This document shows positions 34,461 to 43,898 of a stretch of DNA of 64,000 bases, one piece after another. The notes under the pieces were generated by a model. The model had not been told where the DNA came from. It did no database searches and worked only from the letters and a program-made list of their open reading frames with translations. Source of the DNA: Streptomyces avicenniae (GTDB taxonomy: Bacteria; Actinomycetota; Actinomycetes; Streptomycetales; Streptomycetaceae). The position numbers and the translations under genes are program-made. The stretch is from assembly GCF_000719135.1 (NCBI RefSeq), contig NZ_JOEK01000016.1, positions 77,241 through 141,240 of the forward strand, given 5' to 3'. How positions within the stretch are numbered: position 1 is the stretch's first letter; each line of letters starts with the position of its first letter.

Positions 34461-37253
34461 TCAGCCCTGCGGCGGGCGCCCCCACCCGCCCGGCTGCTGC
34501 GGGAACCCCTGACCCGGCCCCGCGGGGGGCGGCGGCTGGACCTGCGGCGGATACCCGTACTGCGGCTGCTGCGGCTGCTGCTGTCCCGGGTGGGCGGCGG
34601 GCGCCGGATAGCCGTACCCCTGCGGGGGCTGGCCAGGACCCTGACCCTGGCCCGGCAGCGGCGGCGCCACCTGCGGCGGCATCCCGCCGTCCGGGGTCCA
34701 CAGGCCCTGCTCCTGCTGCATGCGGGAGAAGTCCTCCGCGATCAGCGCGGCGAGGTCGAAGTACGCCTGCCGGGTTTTCGGCCGCATCAGGTCGAGGTCC
34801 ACCTCGGCGCCCGCGGCGAGGTGCTCGTCGAACGGCGCGACGACGACACCGCGGCAGCGCGTCTTGAAGTGCCCGACGATGTCCTCGACCTTGACCATCC
34901 TGCCGGTCTCGCGCACCCCCGAGATGACGGTGATGCTGCGCCGCACCAACTCCCCGTACCCGTGGGCGGCGAGCCAGTCGAGCGTGGTGCTCGCGCTGCT
35001 CGCGCCGTCCACCGAGGGCGTCGAGACGATGATCAGCTGGTGCGCGAGGTCCAGGACGCCGCGCATGGCGCTGTACAGCAGGCCGGTACCCGAGTCCGTG
35101 AGGATGATCGGATACTGCTTGCCCAGCACCTCGATGACGCGCCGGTAGTCCTCGTCGCTGAACGCCGTGGAGATCGCCGGGTCCACGTCGTTGGCCAGGA
35201 TCTCCAGGCCGGACGGCGCCTGCGACGTGAACCTGCGGATGTCCATGTAGCTGTGCAGGTAGGGGATCGCGCCCACCAGGTCGCGGATCGTCGCCCCGGT
35301 CTCACGGCGGACGCGGCGGCCGAGCGTGCCCGCGTCCGGGTTGGCGTCGATCGCGATGACCTTGTCCTGCCGCTCGCTGGCCAGCGTCGAGCCGAGGGCG
35401 GTGGTCGTGGTCGTCTTGCCCACGCCGCCCTTCAGGCTGATGACCGCGATCCGGTAGCAGGACAGGACGGGCGTGCGGATCGCGTTCAGCTTCCGCTGGC
35501 GCTCCTCCTCGGCCGCCTTGCCGCCGATGCGGAAGCGGGAGGTCGGCTTGCTGGCGGCCTGGGACCGCTGCTTGCGCCGCCGGTCGTTGAGCAGACGGTC
35601 GGACGACAGCTCGACGGACGCCGTGTAGCCCAGCGCCCCCGGCTGCATCGGCACCGGCTGGTTCGAGGGGTCGGGCCAGCCGTTCTCGCGGGGGTCCTGC
35701 GGGCGGGCCGCGGGGACCCCGGGGCCGGGCTGCTGTTGCTGCGCCGGGCCCGGCGGCAGCGCGTGCTGCGGCGCCTGCGGGTACTGCGGCGCGGGCGGCT
35801 GCGGGAATTGCGGGCCGGGGGGCGGTGCCGCCGGCTGCTGCTGCTCGTACGGCGCGGGCAGTGAGGGCTGTTGCTGCTGGACGGGGCCTGGCTGGGGCAC
35901 GCCGGGATGAAGTACCGGGCCGCCGTGGGCCGGTGTGCCGGAGGGCGGCCACCCTCCCGGCGCTGCCTGCTGGGCCGCCGGGGGCTCAGGCCACTGGGGC
36001 AGCGCGGGCGGCTGCTGGTTCTGCGGGGCAGGGGCGTGTGGCGAGCCCTGGACGGGCCGCGCGTACGACGGCAGGCCGGGCGGCCCGGCCGTCGGCGGGG
36101 GAGACGCCTCCGCCGGGGACGGCTGGGGCCACTGCGGCGCCGCGCCGTGCGCCTGATGGGGCGTCGGCTGCGGCCACTGCGGGGCGGCCGGACGTTCCGG
36201 CGCCGGGCCGGGCGCCGGGAAGGGACCCGGCGCGTTCTGCGCGTGGGCGCCGGGCAGCGAAGGCGGTCCCGGAGGCGCCGCGAGACGGGGGTCGGCCGTC
36301 GGCTCCGGCTCGGCGTCCTCCTCGAACTCCAGCGCGGCCTCGGTCCCCGACTTGGTGAACTCGACCTCCACGCTGGGCGCCTCGGGCGACGCCGGACGCT
36401 TCGGCGGCGTGAAGATCGCCGTGTGCTCCGAGGCGATGGGCCCGCCGCCCGCCCCGCCGAACGGCGGCGCTGGCGAGGAGGGCTCAGGCTGCGGTCCCGC
36501 CGGTGGCGGCGGGGCGGACGGAGTCTCCGCCGACGGCGGATCGATCCGGAAGTCCGGTGGCAGCGGCGGGAGTCCGGCGGGGCGCTCCGCGGGCGGCGCG
36601 GGCGGGACAGGCGGAAGCGACGGCGCGACGGCCGCGGGCGGCTGCTCCGGCGTGACGTCGGGGGCCGCCCCGGCGTCGGCCCGTGCGGGCTCCGCGTGCG
36701 GCGGCTCCTCGGGCGCGCGCTCCGGTTCCGGTTCCGGCTCCGTGACGTCGGCGGGCGGCGGCGTGCTCTCCGCCTCGGGCCGTACGGGAGGGGGCGGCGG
36801 TGCGGGCCAGGCAGGGGCCGGGGGCGCCGACACCGGCGGCGGTTCCGGCTGCTGAGCGGCCTGTTCGTCGTGCTCCTGCTGCTGCCGCTGCGCCTCGGCC
36901 GCCGCCTTCCGCACGGAGGACGGGGAGAACTTCATCGTCCTGCCGTCGGACTCCTCGTCGTCACCGACCGCGGGCGACGGCACCGACGGCGGTCCTGGCA
37001 CCGGGGCGGGCGGCGGGGGGAATCCGGCCGGAGCCGCCTGCTGCGGCACCGAAGGCGGCGCACCCCTGGGCGGACCCTGCTCCCCGCCCCCGGCGGGCGT
37101 GCTCGCCGCGCCGCCGGAGTACCAGGCGGGCGGGGTGTAGTCGATGGTGAACTGCCCGGTGGTCTCCGACTCCTCCTCAAGGAGATCGTCATCGGGCCGT
37201 TCGTCGGCGGAGGACTCCTCCGCGGGGCGAACCTTGTCCCGATCGCTGTTCAC
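34461..37253 (-). CDS. ESX-associated MinD/ParA-like ATPase with long disordered arms
   Basis: 930 residues from a GTG with GGGAGG six bases upstream. The first ~590 residues are acidic then Pro/Ala/Gln-rich and disordered. The ATPase domain (about 620-870) has the deviant Walker [40 protein letters not shown] and [20 protein letters not shown], as in the SCO5717/EspI-type proteins next to mycobacterial and streptomycete ESX loci. The last ~85 residues are Pro/Gly/Gln-rich (GYGYP, QYGYPP). It probably links ATP state to secretion or positions the machine at the membrane. That role is inferred from location. Confidence 0.85.
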   Translation of the reverse strand: MNSDRDKVRPAEESSADERPDDDLLEEESETTGQFTIDYTPPAWYSGGAASTPAGGGEQGPPRGAPPSVPQQAAPAGFPPPPAPVPGPPSVPSPAVGDDEESDGRTMKFSPSSVRKAAAEAQRQQQEHDEQAAQQPEPPPVSAPPAPAWPAPPPPPVRPEAESTPPPADVTEPEPEPERAPEEPPHAEPARADAGAAPDVTPEQPPAAVAPSLPPVPPAPPAERPAGLPPLPPDFRIDPPSAETPSAPPPPAGPQPEPSSPAPPFGGAGGGPIASEHTAIFTPPKRPASPEAPSVEVEFTKSGTEAALEFEEDAEPEPTADPRLAAPPGPPSLPGAHAQNAPGPFPAPGPAPERPAAPQWPQPTPHQAHGAAPQWPQPSPAEASPPPTAGPPGLPSYARPVQGSPHAPAPQNQQPPALPQWPEPPAAQQAAPGGWPPSGTPAHGGPVLHPGVPQPGPVQQQQPSLPAPYEQQQPAAPPPGPQFPQPPAPQYPQAPQHALPPGPAQQQQPGPGVPAARPQDPRENGWPDPSNQPVPMQPGALGYTASVELSSDRLLNDRRRKQRSQAASKPTSRFRIGGKAAEEERQRKLNAIRTPVLSCYRIAVISLKGGVGKTTTTTALGSTLASERQDKVIAIDANPDAGTLGRRVRRETGATIRDLVGAIPYLHSYMDIRRFTSQAPSGLEILANDVDPAISTAFSDEDYRRVIEVLGKQYPIILTDSGTGLLYSAMRGVLDLAHQLIIVSTPSVDGASSASTTLDWLAAHGYGELVRRSITVISGVRETGRMVKVEDIVGHFKTRCRGVVVAPFDEHLAAGAEVDLDLMRPKTRQAYFDLAALIAEDFSRMQQEQGLWTPDGGMPPQVAPPLPGQGQGPGQPPQGYGYPAPAAHPGQQQPQQPQYGYPPQVQPPPPAGPGQGFPQQPGGWGRPPQG

Positions 37254-37394
37254 GACGTGCCTCCCGCTCCTGGTATTGCTCCCTGATCCGCCCCTCGCGG
37301 GTTCCGCTGCCTGGTTGACGGACCGGAGCCCCGGAACGGTTCCCGCGGCACGGGTCAGGGCACTGCGCACAGCACCACTGCCGTGTTGTCCCTC

Positions 37395-37400
37395 ACCCTA
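37395..37400 (-). promoter_or_regulatory. Probable -10 box for the MinD/ParA-like gene
   Basis: TAGGGT on the minus strand, in the 253-base gap between this gene and the next minus-strand gene, about 140 bases before the GTG. No convincing -35 is seen. I see nothing else in the gap. Confidence 0.4.
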
Positions 37401-37506
37401 GTGGGCGTACGGGGGAGACCCGTAGCCCTCCTCCTCCCCCCAGGTGCGCATTCCGGCCGAAAAACAGCGGAAGCAGACCAGTTGTGAGCGAAATGGGCGG
37501 GGTGTG

Positions 37507-38187
37507 TCAGTTGTGTGCGTCCAGGCGGCTCGGGTTGCCCAGCAGCCCGATCTCACTGTCGGTCGGCACCATACGGACCAGCCGCCGCGCCGTACGCGTG
37601 CACCACAACGTCGCGTCCTCGGCGAACGTGGACAGCGCCTCCGCCTGCACCGGGGGCAGCGCCATCACCTTGCCTATCCGGCTGCCCTCCTCGGGCGAGA
37701 CCCGCTGCACGCCGACCAGCGCCGCGCGCTCCATCAGCCGGGCCGCCGCCGGTCCCAGATAGGGCAGCAGCGTCAGAACGGGCTGCCAGGGCGCCGACGC
37801 GACCCGCCCCCGTGGCGGCCGCACACCGCAGTCCCGCACCACCAGCACCGGGCTGCCCAGCGTCGCCCCCAGGGGCGGCACGCGGCCCACCTCGTGCAGC
37901 GTCATGTGTTCCAGACCGCCGTTGGCGGCCTGGGCCAGTCGCGCCCAGACATGTGCGCGCCCGGTCTCCACGGCCACCCGCACCCCGGTCGCCACCGCGC
38001 GCAACGCCAGCACCTGCGCCGTCCACACACCGCCTATCAGCACCATGTCGTACGGCACGGGGTGATGGATGCCCAGCACGGCGGGCCGCGACCTGCTGTC
38101 CACACCCACGACGATCCCGTCGTCGCCCACCGGCAGCGCCAGCCGCGACAGTTCCCCGACGGACAGCACATGACTCCCGCGTGGCAT
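37507..38187 (-). CDS. EccE-associated protein of unknown function
   Basis: 226 residues. It starts at an ATG that overlaps the eccE stop by one base (TGATG), so it is co-translated with EccE. Visible stretches are GIVVGVDSRSRPAVLGIHHP, LIGGVWTAQVLALRAVATG and VLVVRDCGVRPPRG, with a helical C-terminus (EALSTFAEDATLWC). There is no signal peptide or membrane segment. It is conserved beside EccE in streptomycete ESX loci as far as I recall, and is presumably a cytosolic accessory of the secretion system. Confidence 0.75.
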   Translation of the reverse strand: MPRGSHVLSVGELSRLALPVGDDGIVVGVDSRSRPAVLGIHHPVPYDMVLIGGVWTAQVLALRAVATGVRVAVETGRAHVWARLAQAANGGLEHMTLHEVGRVPPLGATLGSPVLVVRDCGVRPPRGRVASAPWQPVLTLLPYLGPAAARLMERAALVGVQRVSPEEGSRIGKVMALPPVQAEALSTFAEDATLWCTRTARRLVRMVPTDSEIGLLGNPSRLDAHN

Positions 38188-39509
38188 CAGTCCAGCCCTC
38201 CCAGCGGCAACGTCGCCCGCAGGCCCGCCACCTGTTCCCTGTCCATCCGCACGAGCCCCACGCGCGCACCACGTGCCGCCCGCGTCAACGCGCCCGCGGC
38301 CGAGCGCAGTTCGTCCTCCCCGCGCCCCGTCACCCGCACATGCCCGTCGAACGCGACCGCGCGCGGACCGCGCGCCCGCAGGGTCAGGCTGAACGTCGTG
38401 GCGAACGCGGGCACCGACGTCAGCAGCGCGACCAGGGCCGGGAGCGGCGCGCCCCCCGCCCCGAGCACCGGCCAGCGCGCCACACGGAACGTCGAGTGCC
38501 ACCGGTCGTCGCACCGCCACACCCGCGTGCCCTCCGCCGTGCGGCGCGGACGCTCCCCGTCCCGCTGCCCGACGACCGTCGTCACCAGCGGATCGGAACT
38601 CGTGCACGCCGCCACCGCCGACAGCAGCTCGGCCTCCGACAGCACCGTCGCCGCGAACCCCGCCCCGGACAGCCGGCTCACCAACTGACCTGCCGCCCGC
38701 GCCAGACAGCGCTGCGCCCCCAGCAGCCCCCCACCCCGCTCCGCGACCGCCTCGGGGCACAGCTCGGGATCGAGCCGCAGCGTCACCCAGGTCAGCCGCA
38801 GCGCCGGTGGGGTGCCCCCCGGCCCGTCCGTCTGCAACAGCGTGTAACTCGCCCTCGCCACCGACACGTCGGGCAGCATCGGCGCCGGTGCGGGCTGCGT
38901 GTGCTGGACGCACTGCACCGACGCCAGGCGTATGCCGTCCGTGTCCAGCGCGTCGTGCAACAGCGTCAGCGGCAACGGTCGCCCGTCCAGGCCCGGTTGC
39001 AGGGGCGTCAGCCCGGCCTCCACCCGCAGCGCGACCGTCAGGAAGCCGCCGTCCTCCGCCATCCCCATCTCGTGCCGCTCGCGTCCGTCACGCCCGGAGC
39101 GCGCGGCGTACGTGTGACACCGCAGCCCGGGGCGGCACTCCGTGGCCAGCGACAGCAGCGGATCGGTCCCCACCGGCAACGGCTCCGCAGCCGCCCGCCT
39201 CCTGCGCCGCAGCGCGAGCACCGAGTGCAACCTGCCGGGCAGCGTCTCCCCCTGACGCCACGCCAGCAACACCAGCACCAGCAGCGCGGCCGACGCCACC
39301 GTCAGGACGGCCAGCACGTACCGCAGCCACCCGTCGGCCGCCCACGCCCCCACCGCCAGCCCGCCCAGCGCCTGGAGGCACACCACGGGCCACAGCGCGA
39401 GCAGCCCGCCCGCCCCGGACACCGCCCGCGGCACCACCCCCTCCGGCGCGGCCGTCGCCCCTGCCGGGGCCCGTACGGCAGCCCCCGCCGATGTGGCCGA
39501 TGCCATCAT
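38187..39509 (-). CDS. eccE: Type VII secretion protein EccE
   Basis: 440 residues. Two N-terminal membrane segments (about 35-55 and 64-82; GLLALWPVVCLQALGGLAVG and VLAVLTVASAALLVLVLLAW) are followed by a soluble domain of ~350 residues, the EccE/PF11203 layout. In mycobacteria EccE sits on the rim of the EccBCDE membrane complex. The ATG-ATG start follows GAGGAGGGG. It is divergent from eccB across 95 bases. Assignment rests on topology, position and conserved context more than on a crisp motif. Confidence 0.82.
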   Translation of the reverse strand: MMASATSAGAAVRAPAGATAAPEGVVPRAVSGAGGLLALWPVVCLQALGGLAVGAWAADGWLRYVLAVLTVASAALLVLVLLAWRQGETLPGRLHSVLALRRRRRAAAEPLPVGTDPLLSLATECRPGLRCHTYAARSGRDGRERHEMGMAEDGGFLTVALRVEAGLTPLQPGLDGRPLPLTLLHDALDTDGIRLASVQCVQHTQPAPAPMLPDVSVARASYTLLQTDGPGGTPPALRLTWVTLRLDPELCPEAVAERGGGLLGAQRCLARAAGQLVSRLSGAGFAATVLSEAELLSAVAACTSSDPLVTTVVGQRDGERPRRTAEGTRVWRCDDRWHSTFRVARWPVLGAGGAPLPALVALLTSVPAFATTFSLTLRARGPRAVAFDGHVRVTGRGEDELRSAAGALTRAARGARVGLVRMDREQVAGLRATLPLGGLD

Positions 39510-39604
39510 CCGCCCCCCTCCTCACCGTGACCGGATCGTCACCCGGCATAGTAGAGCCACGGTCCGACAGCCGGTTCACGGGCCGGGGGGAGGAACGCAC
39601 CGTC

Positions 39605-41086
39605 ATGGCCTCACGCAAGGACGAACTCAACGCCTACACCTACGCGAAACGCCGCACCGTTGCGGCGTTCCTGCAACCGTCGTCCACCGGCAGCGAGGAA
39701 GGCGCGCCCCGCCCCCTCCGCGCCGTCGCACCCGGCGCCATCGTCGGGGCCCTGATCCTCATCGGCTTCGGCGCCTGGGGCCTGTTCCGCCCCGCCGTCC
39801 CGGAAGGCTGGGACGAACCGGGCCGCCACGTCATCATCGGCAGCGACTCGACGACCCGTTACCTCGTCCTGGAGACCGAAGGACACACCCAGCTCCACCC
39901 CGTCCTCAACCTCTCCTCCGCCCGCCTCCTCCTGCGGAGCCCCGACTCCCTGTCCATCGTCAACGTGGACGAGGCGCAGCTCGACAGCGGCGCCATACCC
40001 CGCGGGCCCACCGTCGGCATCCCCTACGCCCCCGACCGCCTGCCCGACGCGGGCGACGCCGCCGACGCCAAGCGCTGGGCCGTCTGCCAGCAGCCGGGCG
40101 GCGACGGCGGCGCCGTCCAGCAGGCCGTCTTCCTCCTCGCCGACCGCGACGCCGACCGCGTCGAGAACGACGACCGGCTCACCGGCGGCGAACTGCTCCA
40201 CGTCCAGGGCCCGGACGGCGTCTCCTACGTCGTGGACGCCGGAGGGACCAGGTACCGCCTCGGCGACGAGGACACCGGCGACGAGGACCTGCGCCTGCTG
40301 CGCCGCCTCGTCACCTCGGGCACCGACCCGCAGCCCGTCACCGACGCCTGGCTGGCCACCCTCGCCGACGGCTCGCCCGTCGTCTTCCCCGACCTCGACG
40401 GCGTCGTCGGCGAGCAGGCGGGCATCCCCGGCCTCGACCCGGAGGCCGACCGCGTCGGCATGGTCCTGACGGCCCTCACCGGCGCCGGGGACCAGCAGTA
40501 CCTCGTCCTGCCGGGACGCGTCGTGCCGGTGTCCGACTTCACCGCCCGCCTGCTGACCAACAGACCAGGCTCCGAGACCCTCGACATGGCGGGCGCCCCG
40601 CTCCCGGTCGGCGCCGAGGACATCGACCCCGCGCCGCCGGAGGACAGCATCGACAACGACCGCACCTGGCCCGCCGCCGCCCCCGCCCAGGTCAACGACG
40701 ACGCGCGCGACACCCTGTGCTCCGTCCTGCTGTCCGTGGACGCCGACGACGGCGCCACCGAGGTCGCCACCTGGGCCGGGGACGACTACCCGGCCACCAT
40801 CGCCTCCGGCGCCGCGTCCGCGTACGTCACCCCGGGCTCCGGGCTGCTCTACCGGCAGGTCCAGGGCGAACAGGCCGAGTCGGGCGGCGTGTTCCTCGCC
40901 ACCGACACCGGCCTGCGCTACGGCGTGCAGACGACACCCGGCGCCGAGGGCCAGGACCACAACGCCCAGACGCTCCTCGGCTACGGCGACGTCACGCCCG
41001 TGCCCGTCCCTGCGGCCTGGTCCACGCTCCTGCCGACGGGCCCCCTCCTCGACTCCGACGCCGCCGCCCAGCCGCAGGGGTCATGA
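39605..41086 (+). CDS. eccB: Type VII secretion protein EccB
   Basis: 493 residues. The short cytosolic N-terminus MASRKDELNAYTYAKRRTVA is typical of EccB, followed by one membrane segment (about 43-62, GAIVGALILIGFGAWGLF) and a large extracellular repeat domain with ILVLETEGHTQLHPVLN-like (YLVLETEGHTQLHPVLNLSS) and a Cys pair (WAVCQQPG ... RDTLCSVL). In ESX systems EccB is the external/periplasmic core with suggested ATPase activity. The stop overlaps the mycosin start (ATGA). Confidence 0.93.
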   Translation: MASRKDELNAYTYAKRRTVAAFLQPSSTGSEEGAPRPLRAVAPGAIVGALILIGFGAWGLFRPAVPEGWDEPGRHVIIGSDSTTRYLVLETEGHTQLHPVLNLSSARLLLRSPDSLSIVNVDEAQLDSGAIPRGPTVGIPYAPDRLPDAGDAADAKRWAVCQQPGGDGGAVQQAVFLLADRDADRVENDDRLTGGELLHVQGPDGVSYVVDAGGTRYRLGDEDTGDEDLRLLRRLVTSGTDPQPVTDAWLATLADGSPVVFPDLDGVVGEQAGIPGLDPEADRVGMVLTALTGAGDQQYLVLPGRVVPVSDFTARLLTNRPGSETLDMAGAPLPVGAEDIDPAPPEDSIDNDRTWPAAAPAQVNDDARDTLCSVLLSVDADDGATEVATWAGDDYPATIASGAASAYVTPGSGLLYRQVQGEQAESGGVFLATDTGLRYGVQTTPGAEGQDHNAQTLLGYGDVTPVPVPAAWSTLLPTGPLLDSDAAAQPQGS

Positions 41087-42285
41087 CCGTGGCCCACCGC
41101 ATCCCTGGGCGCGCCGCCAGCGGCGCCACCGGCCTCGCGCTCCTGGCCGCCGCCTCCCTCACCGCCGCGCCCCTCGCCCACGCGGACGGCGGACGCTGCA
41201 CGTTCCCCGCCGAGCCGATCGCCGAACGCCCCTGGTCCCTCCAGCGCGTCCAGCTCGACCAGCTCTGGACCGTGACGCGCGGCGCCGGGATACGCGTCGC
41301 CGTCATCGACAGCGGCGTGGACACCGCCCATCCGCAGCTCACCGAGGCCGTCGCCGCCGACTCAGGCGGTGACTTCCTCGACGACGCGTACGGGCCGACC
41401 GACGACCCGGCGGGCCACGGCACCAAGGTCGCCGGGATCATCGCCGCCCGCGCCGACCCCGGAACCACCGGATTCGTCGGCCTCGCCCCCGAGGCCACCG
41501 TCATCCCGATCCAGCAGAACGACGCCGAGGGCAACGGCGACGTCGCCGGACTCATCGACGCCATCGACCACGCCGTCTCCGAGGGCGCCCACGTCATCAA
41601 CATCTCCCAGGACGTGGACGGCCCCCTCGAACCGGACCCCGACCTCGAACGCGCCGTGGACGACGCCGTCGCGGCGGGCGCCGTCGTCATCGCCTCCGTC
41701 GGCAACAGCGGCACGGACGGCCGCGCACGCCGCACGTACCCGGCCGCCTACGACGGCGTCCTCGCCGTCGCCGCCTCCGACCGGAACAACGAGCGCGCCC
41801 CGTTCTCCCAGCCGGGCGACTTCGTCGGCATCGCCGCCCCGGGCGTGGACATGGTCTCCACGGTCCCCGGCGGCGGCCAGTGCGTGGACAACGGCACCAG
41901 CTTCGCGGCCCCTTACGTCGCCGGGGTCGCCGCCCTCCTGCGCGCCGCCCACACCGACTGGACACCGCAGCAGGTCGTCAGCCACCTCCAGCAGACCGCG
42001 GAACGCGCCACCCCAGGCCCCGACGAGAACATCGGCTGGGGCGTCGTCGATCCCGTCCGCGCCCTCGCGCCGACCACCGCGACCCCGGCCCCCGAGCCCA
42101 CCCCTGACACCGGCGGCCCGGCCGCGCCCGTCCCCGACGTGCCGCCGCTCGACCTGTCGGAGACGCACGCCGAACGTGTCGAACGCCGCGCCACCTACGC
42201 CGTCCTGGCCGCCGCCGCCCTCGCCGCCGCACTGGCCGGGGCCGCTCTCGTCCTGCGCGACCGGCGCCGCCGCCGTCCCGTGTAA
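41083..42285 (+). CDS. mycP: Mycosin 1 (type VII secretion-associated subtilisin-like protease)
   Basis: 400 residues. The signal peptide GLALLAAASLTAAPLAHADG ends near residue 35. The S8 catalytic triad is complete: Asp in IRVAVIDSGVDTAHP, His in DPAGHGTKVAGIIA and Ser in NGTSFAAPYVAGVAALL. VINISQDVDG and VIASVGNSGTDG (oxyanion Asn) lie between. A proline-rich linker leads to a C-terminal membrane anchor (AALAAALAGAALVL) and RDRRRRRP. Mycosins are required for ESX secretion and stabilise the EccBCDE complex. It is coupled to eccB. Confidence 0.93.
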   Translation: MTVAHRIPGRAASGATGLALLAAASLTAAPLAHADGGRCTFPAEPIAERPWSLQRVQLDQLWTVTRGAGIRVAVIDSGVDTAHPQLTEAVAADSGGDFLDDAYGPTDDPAGHGTKVAGIIAARADPGTTGFVGLAPEATVIPIQQNDAEGNGDVAGLIDAIDHAVSEGAHVINISQDVDGPLEPDPDLERAVDDAVAAGAVVIASVGNSGTDGRARRTYPAAYDGVLAVAASDRNNERAPFSQPGDFVGIAAPGVDMVSTVPGGGQCVDNGTSFAAPYVAGVAALLRAAHTDWTPQQVVSHLQQTAERATPGPDENIGWGVVDPVRALAPTTATPAPEPTPDTGGPAAPVPDVPPLDLSETHAERVERRATYAVLAAAALAAALAGAALVLRDRRRRRPV

Positions 42286-42314
42286 TTACGAGGAAGGCGC
42301 GGGCCCCGCCGTGC

Positions 42315-42320
42315 CAGGTT
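42315..42320 (+). promoter_or_regulatory. Possible -10 box for a leaderless methyltransferase transcript
   Basis: CAGGTT ends six bases before the ATG at 42327, the same spacing as other leaderless candidates in the window. The first base departs from the TANNNT pattern. Confidence 0.35.
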
Positions 42321-42326
42321 GGGCCC

Positions 42327-43025
42327 ATGACCTCATCCTGGACACCCGACGAACTCGACCACGCCGGTCCTGAACACCTCGACCCCGAGTTCGTCGCGGG
42401 CTTCGACCGCAAACAGGGCTTCCCCGACCCCACTCCCGAGATCGACGCGCTCCGCGCCCACGGCGTCGGCGAGGACGCCACCGTCGTGGATCTCGGCGCG
42501 GGCACCGGACGCTTCGCCCTCGCGGCGGCCGGAGTGTTCGCCCGGGTCGTCGCGGTGGACGTCTCCGCGGCGATGATCCGCGCGATCGGCGAACGCGCCG
42601 CGGCCGAGGGCGTCACCGGCCTGGAGACCGTCCGCGGCGGCTTCCTCAGCTACGAGCACACCGGTCCGCCCGCCGACGCCGTCCACTGCCGCCACGCGCT
42701 GCACCAGCTGCCCGACTTCTGGAAGACCCTCGCCCTGCGCAGGATCGCCGCCGTGCTGCGCCCCGGTGGTGTCCTGCGGCTGACCGACCTGATCTACGAC
42801 TTCCAGCCCGACGAGGCGGAGGGGATCTTCGCCGCGTGGCTGGCCGGTGCGTCCACGGACCCGGCGCGCGGCTACACTGCCGACGACTACGCGGAGCACA
42901 TCCGCACCGAGCACAGCACCTACCGGTGGCTGCTGGAACCGATGCTGACCGCCTCGGGTTTCGAGATCGTGGAGACCACCTTCCGCGGACGCCTGTACGG
43001 CGCCTACACCTGCGTCAGGCGCTGA
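42327..43025 (+). CDS. SAM-dependent class I methyltransferase
   Basis: 232 residues. Motif I is ATVVDLGAGTGRFALAAAG, the acidic ribose-binding residue is in VVAVDVSAAMI, and LRPGGVLRLTDLIYDF is the motif III region. CRHALHQLPDFWKTLALRR resembles UbiE/Coq5-type methyltransferases. The substrate is unknown. It lies between mycosin 1 and the BldB-like gene, a position I remember as conserved in Streptomyces. A direct role in secretion is not shown. Confidence 0.85.
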   Translation: MTSSWTPDELDHAGPEHLDPEFVAGFDRKQGFPDPTPEIDALRAHGVGEDATVVDLGAGTGRFALAAAGVFARVVAVDVSAAMIRAIGERAAAEGVTGLETVRGGFLSYEHTGPPADAVHCRHALHQLPDFWKTLALRRIAAVLRPGGVLRLTDLIYDFQPDEAEGIFAAWLAGASTDPARGYTADDYAEHIRTEHSTYRWLLEPMLTASGFEIVETTFRGRLYGAYTCVRR

Positions 43026-43054
43026 GGCGCGGCGGCGGGGCGGCGGGGCGGTGG

Positions 43055-43318
43055 TCAGTCGATGTCGAACTCGCCGTCCCGCGCGCCCAGGACGAACGCC
43101 TCCCACTCGGCGGCGGTGAACCGCAGCACCGTGTCGGGGTCCTTCGAGTTGCGCATCCCGACGCCGCCACCGGGCAGGTAGGCGATCTCCACCTTCTCGT
43201 CCTGCGGCCCGTCCGGCGCGCTGAGCCACTCGACCCCGGAGATGTCCAGGGAGTACAGCTCGTTCTTCTCCCGCTCCTTGCGGGCGGCGATCTCCTCGGG
43301 CGTCTCCGTCGTGGCCAT
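43055..43318 (-). CDS. bldB: BldB-like DUF397 developmental regulator
   Basis: 87 residues. The C-terminal two-thirds is a DUF397 domain with ISGVEWLSAPDG, VEIAYLPGGGVGMRNSKDPD and LRFTAAEWEAFVLGARDGEF. In S. coelicolor, BldB is a small DUF397 protein needed for aerial growth and antibiotic production, and its gene lies in the ESX locus beside this methyltransferase. The length and charged N-terminus (TPEEIAARKEREKNELY) fit. Most Streptomyces encode many DUF397 paralogues, so position is the main reason for the specific name. The ATG has AAGGGAG upstream. Confidence 0.8.
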   Translation of the reverse strand: MATTETPEEIAARKEREKNELYSLDISGVEWLSAPDGPQDEKVEIAYLPGGGVGMRNSKDPDTVLRFTAAEWEAFVLGARDGEFDID

Positions 43319-43387
43319 GCTGTGCGCTCCCTTGGACTCGGCTATCGGCTCGGGTCCGCACGACGGCCGCGCGGCAGCCCGAAAGTG

Positions 43388-43393
43388 ATCGTA
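43388..43393 (-). promoter_or_regulatory. Probable -10 box for the bldB-like gene
   Basis: TACGAT on the minus strand, about 70 bases before the ATG at 43318; a good match to the vegetative Streptomyces -10. The -35 would fall in the end of the neighbouring gene. Confidence 0.4.
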
Positions 43394-43406
43394 ACGCAGC
43401 GGACCG

Positions 43407-43682
43407 TCACCGGGTCGTGAGAAGCCAGTTGGCCGCGATCAGCACCACGAATCCGGCGACCAGCACGGCCGTCCCGAGCCGCGTCCGCCCCCGTCGGCTC
43501 ATCTCGATCACCGCTCCGCAGAGGATGAAGGCGGCACCGTACAGACCTATGGACTGCAGGGACGAGCCGTCTCCCAGCTGGTAGACGAGGACGACCGCCA
43601 TGACGGCCATCGCCGCCCCCGCGATCCCCATCCGCAGCCGCCTGGCCTGGCGGGGAGTGAGCCCCTGATGTGTCGAAGTCAC
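43407..43682 (-). CDS. Small membrane protein of unknown function
   Basis: 91 residues if read from the GTG at 43682; a GTG at 43736 would add 18. Neither has a good ribosome site, so the start is uncertain. Three hydrophobic segments follow a basic N-terminus (RQARRLRM): IAGAAMAVMAVVLVYQLG, SIGLYGAAFILCGAVIEM and TAVLVAGFVVLIAANWLL. It is co-directional with the bldB-like gene, 88 bases away. The function is not known; it may belong to the ESX neighbourhood only by location. Confidence 0.6.
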   Translation of the reverse strand: MTSTHQGLTPRQARRLRMGIAGAAMAVMAVVLVYQLGDGSSLQSIGLYGAAFILCGAVIEMSRRGRTRLGTAVLVAGFVVLIAANWLLTTR

Positions 43683-43814
43683 GCCAGCAGCATAAGCGTT
43701 CGGTGTCCGGCGTGAGTGCGTAGTCGAACTCGTCACGTTGACGGATGTGACCGAACGGATCGGTAACTAAACTGAGTTGTGGCCCTCGGGTTCGGTTCCG
43801 CGAGCGAATCCCGC

Positions 43815-43845
43815 TTGTGGCACCGGTGCCGGGCGGCATTAGTAT
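43815..43845 (+). promoter_or_regulatory. Probable promoter of the ESX substrate operon
   Basis: TTGTGG (43815-43820) and TAGTAT (43840-43845) are separated by 19 bases, 54 bases before the first ATG of the run of genes ending with esxA. The -10 is strong; the spacing is one or two bases long. Confidence 0.45.
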
Positions 43846-43898
43846 GAGTGGCCCACGGTGACGGGAGGGGCACGAACCGTGGAGGAGGGGGAGAGGCA

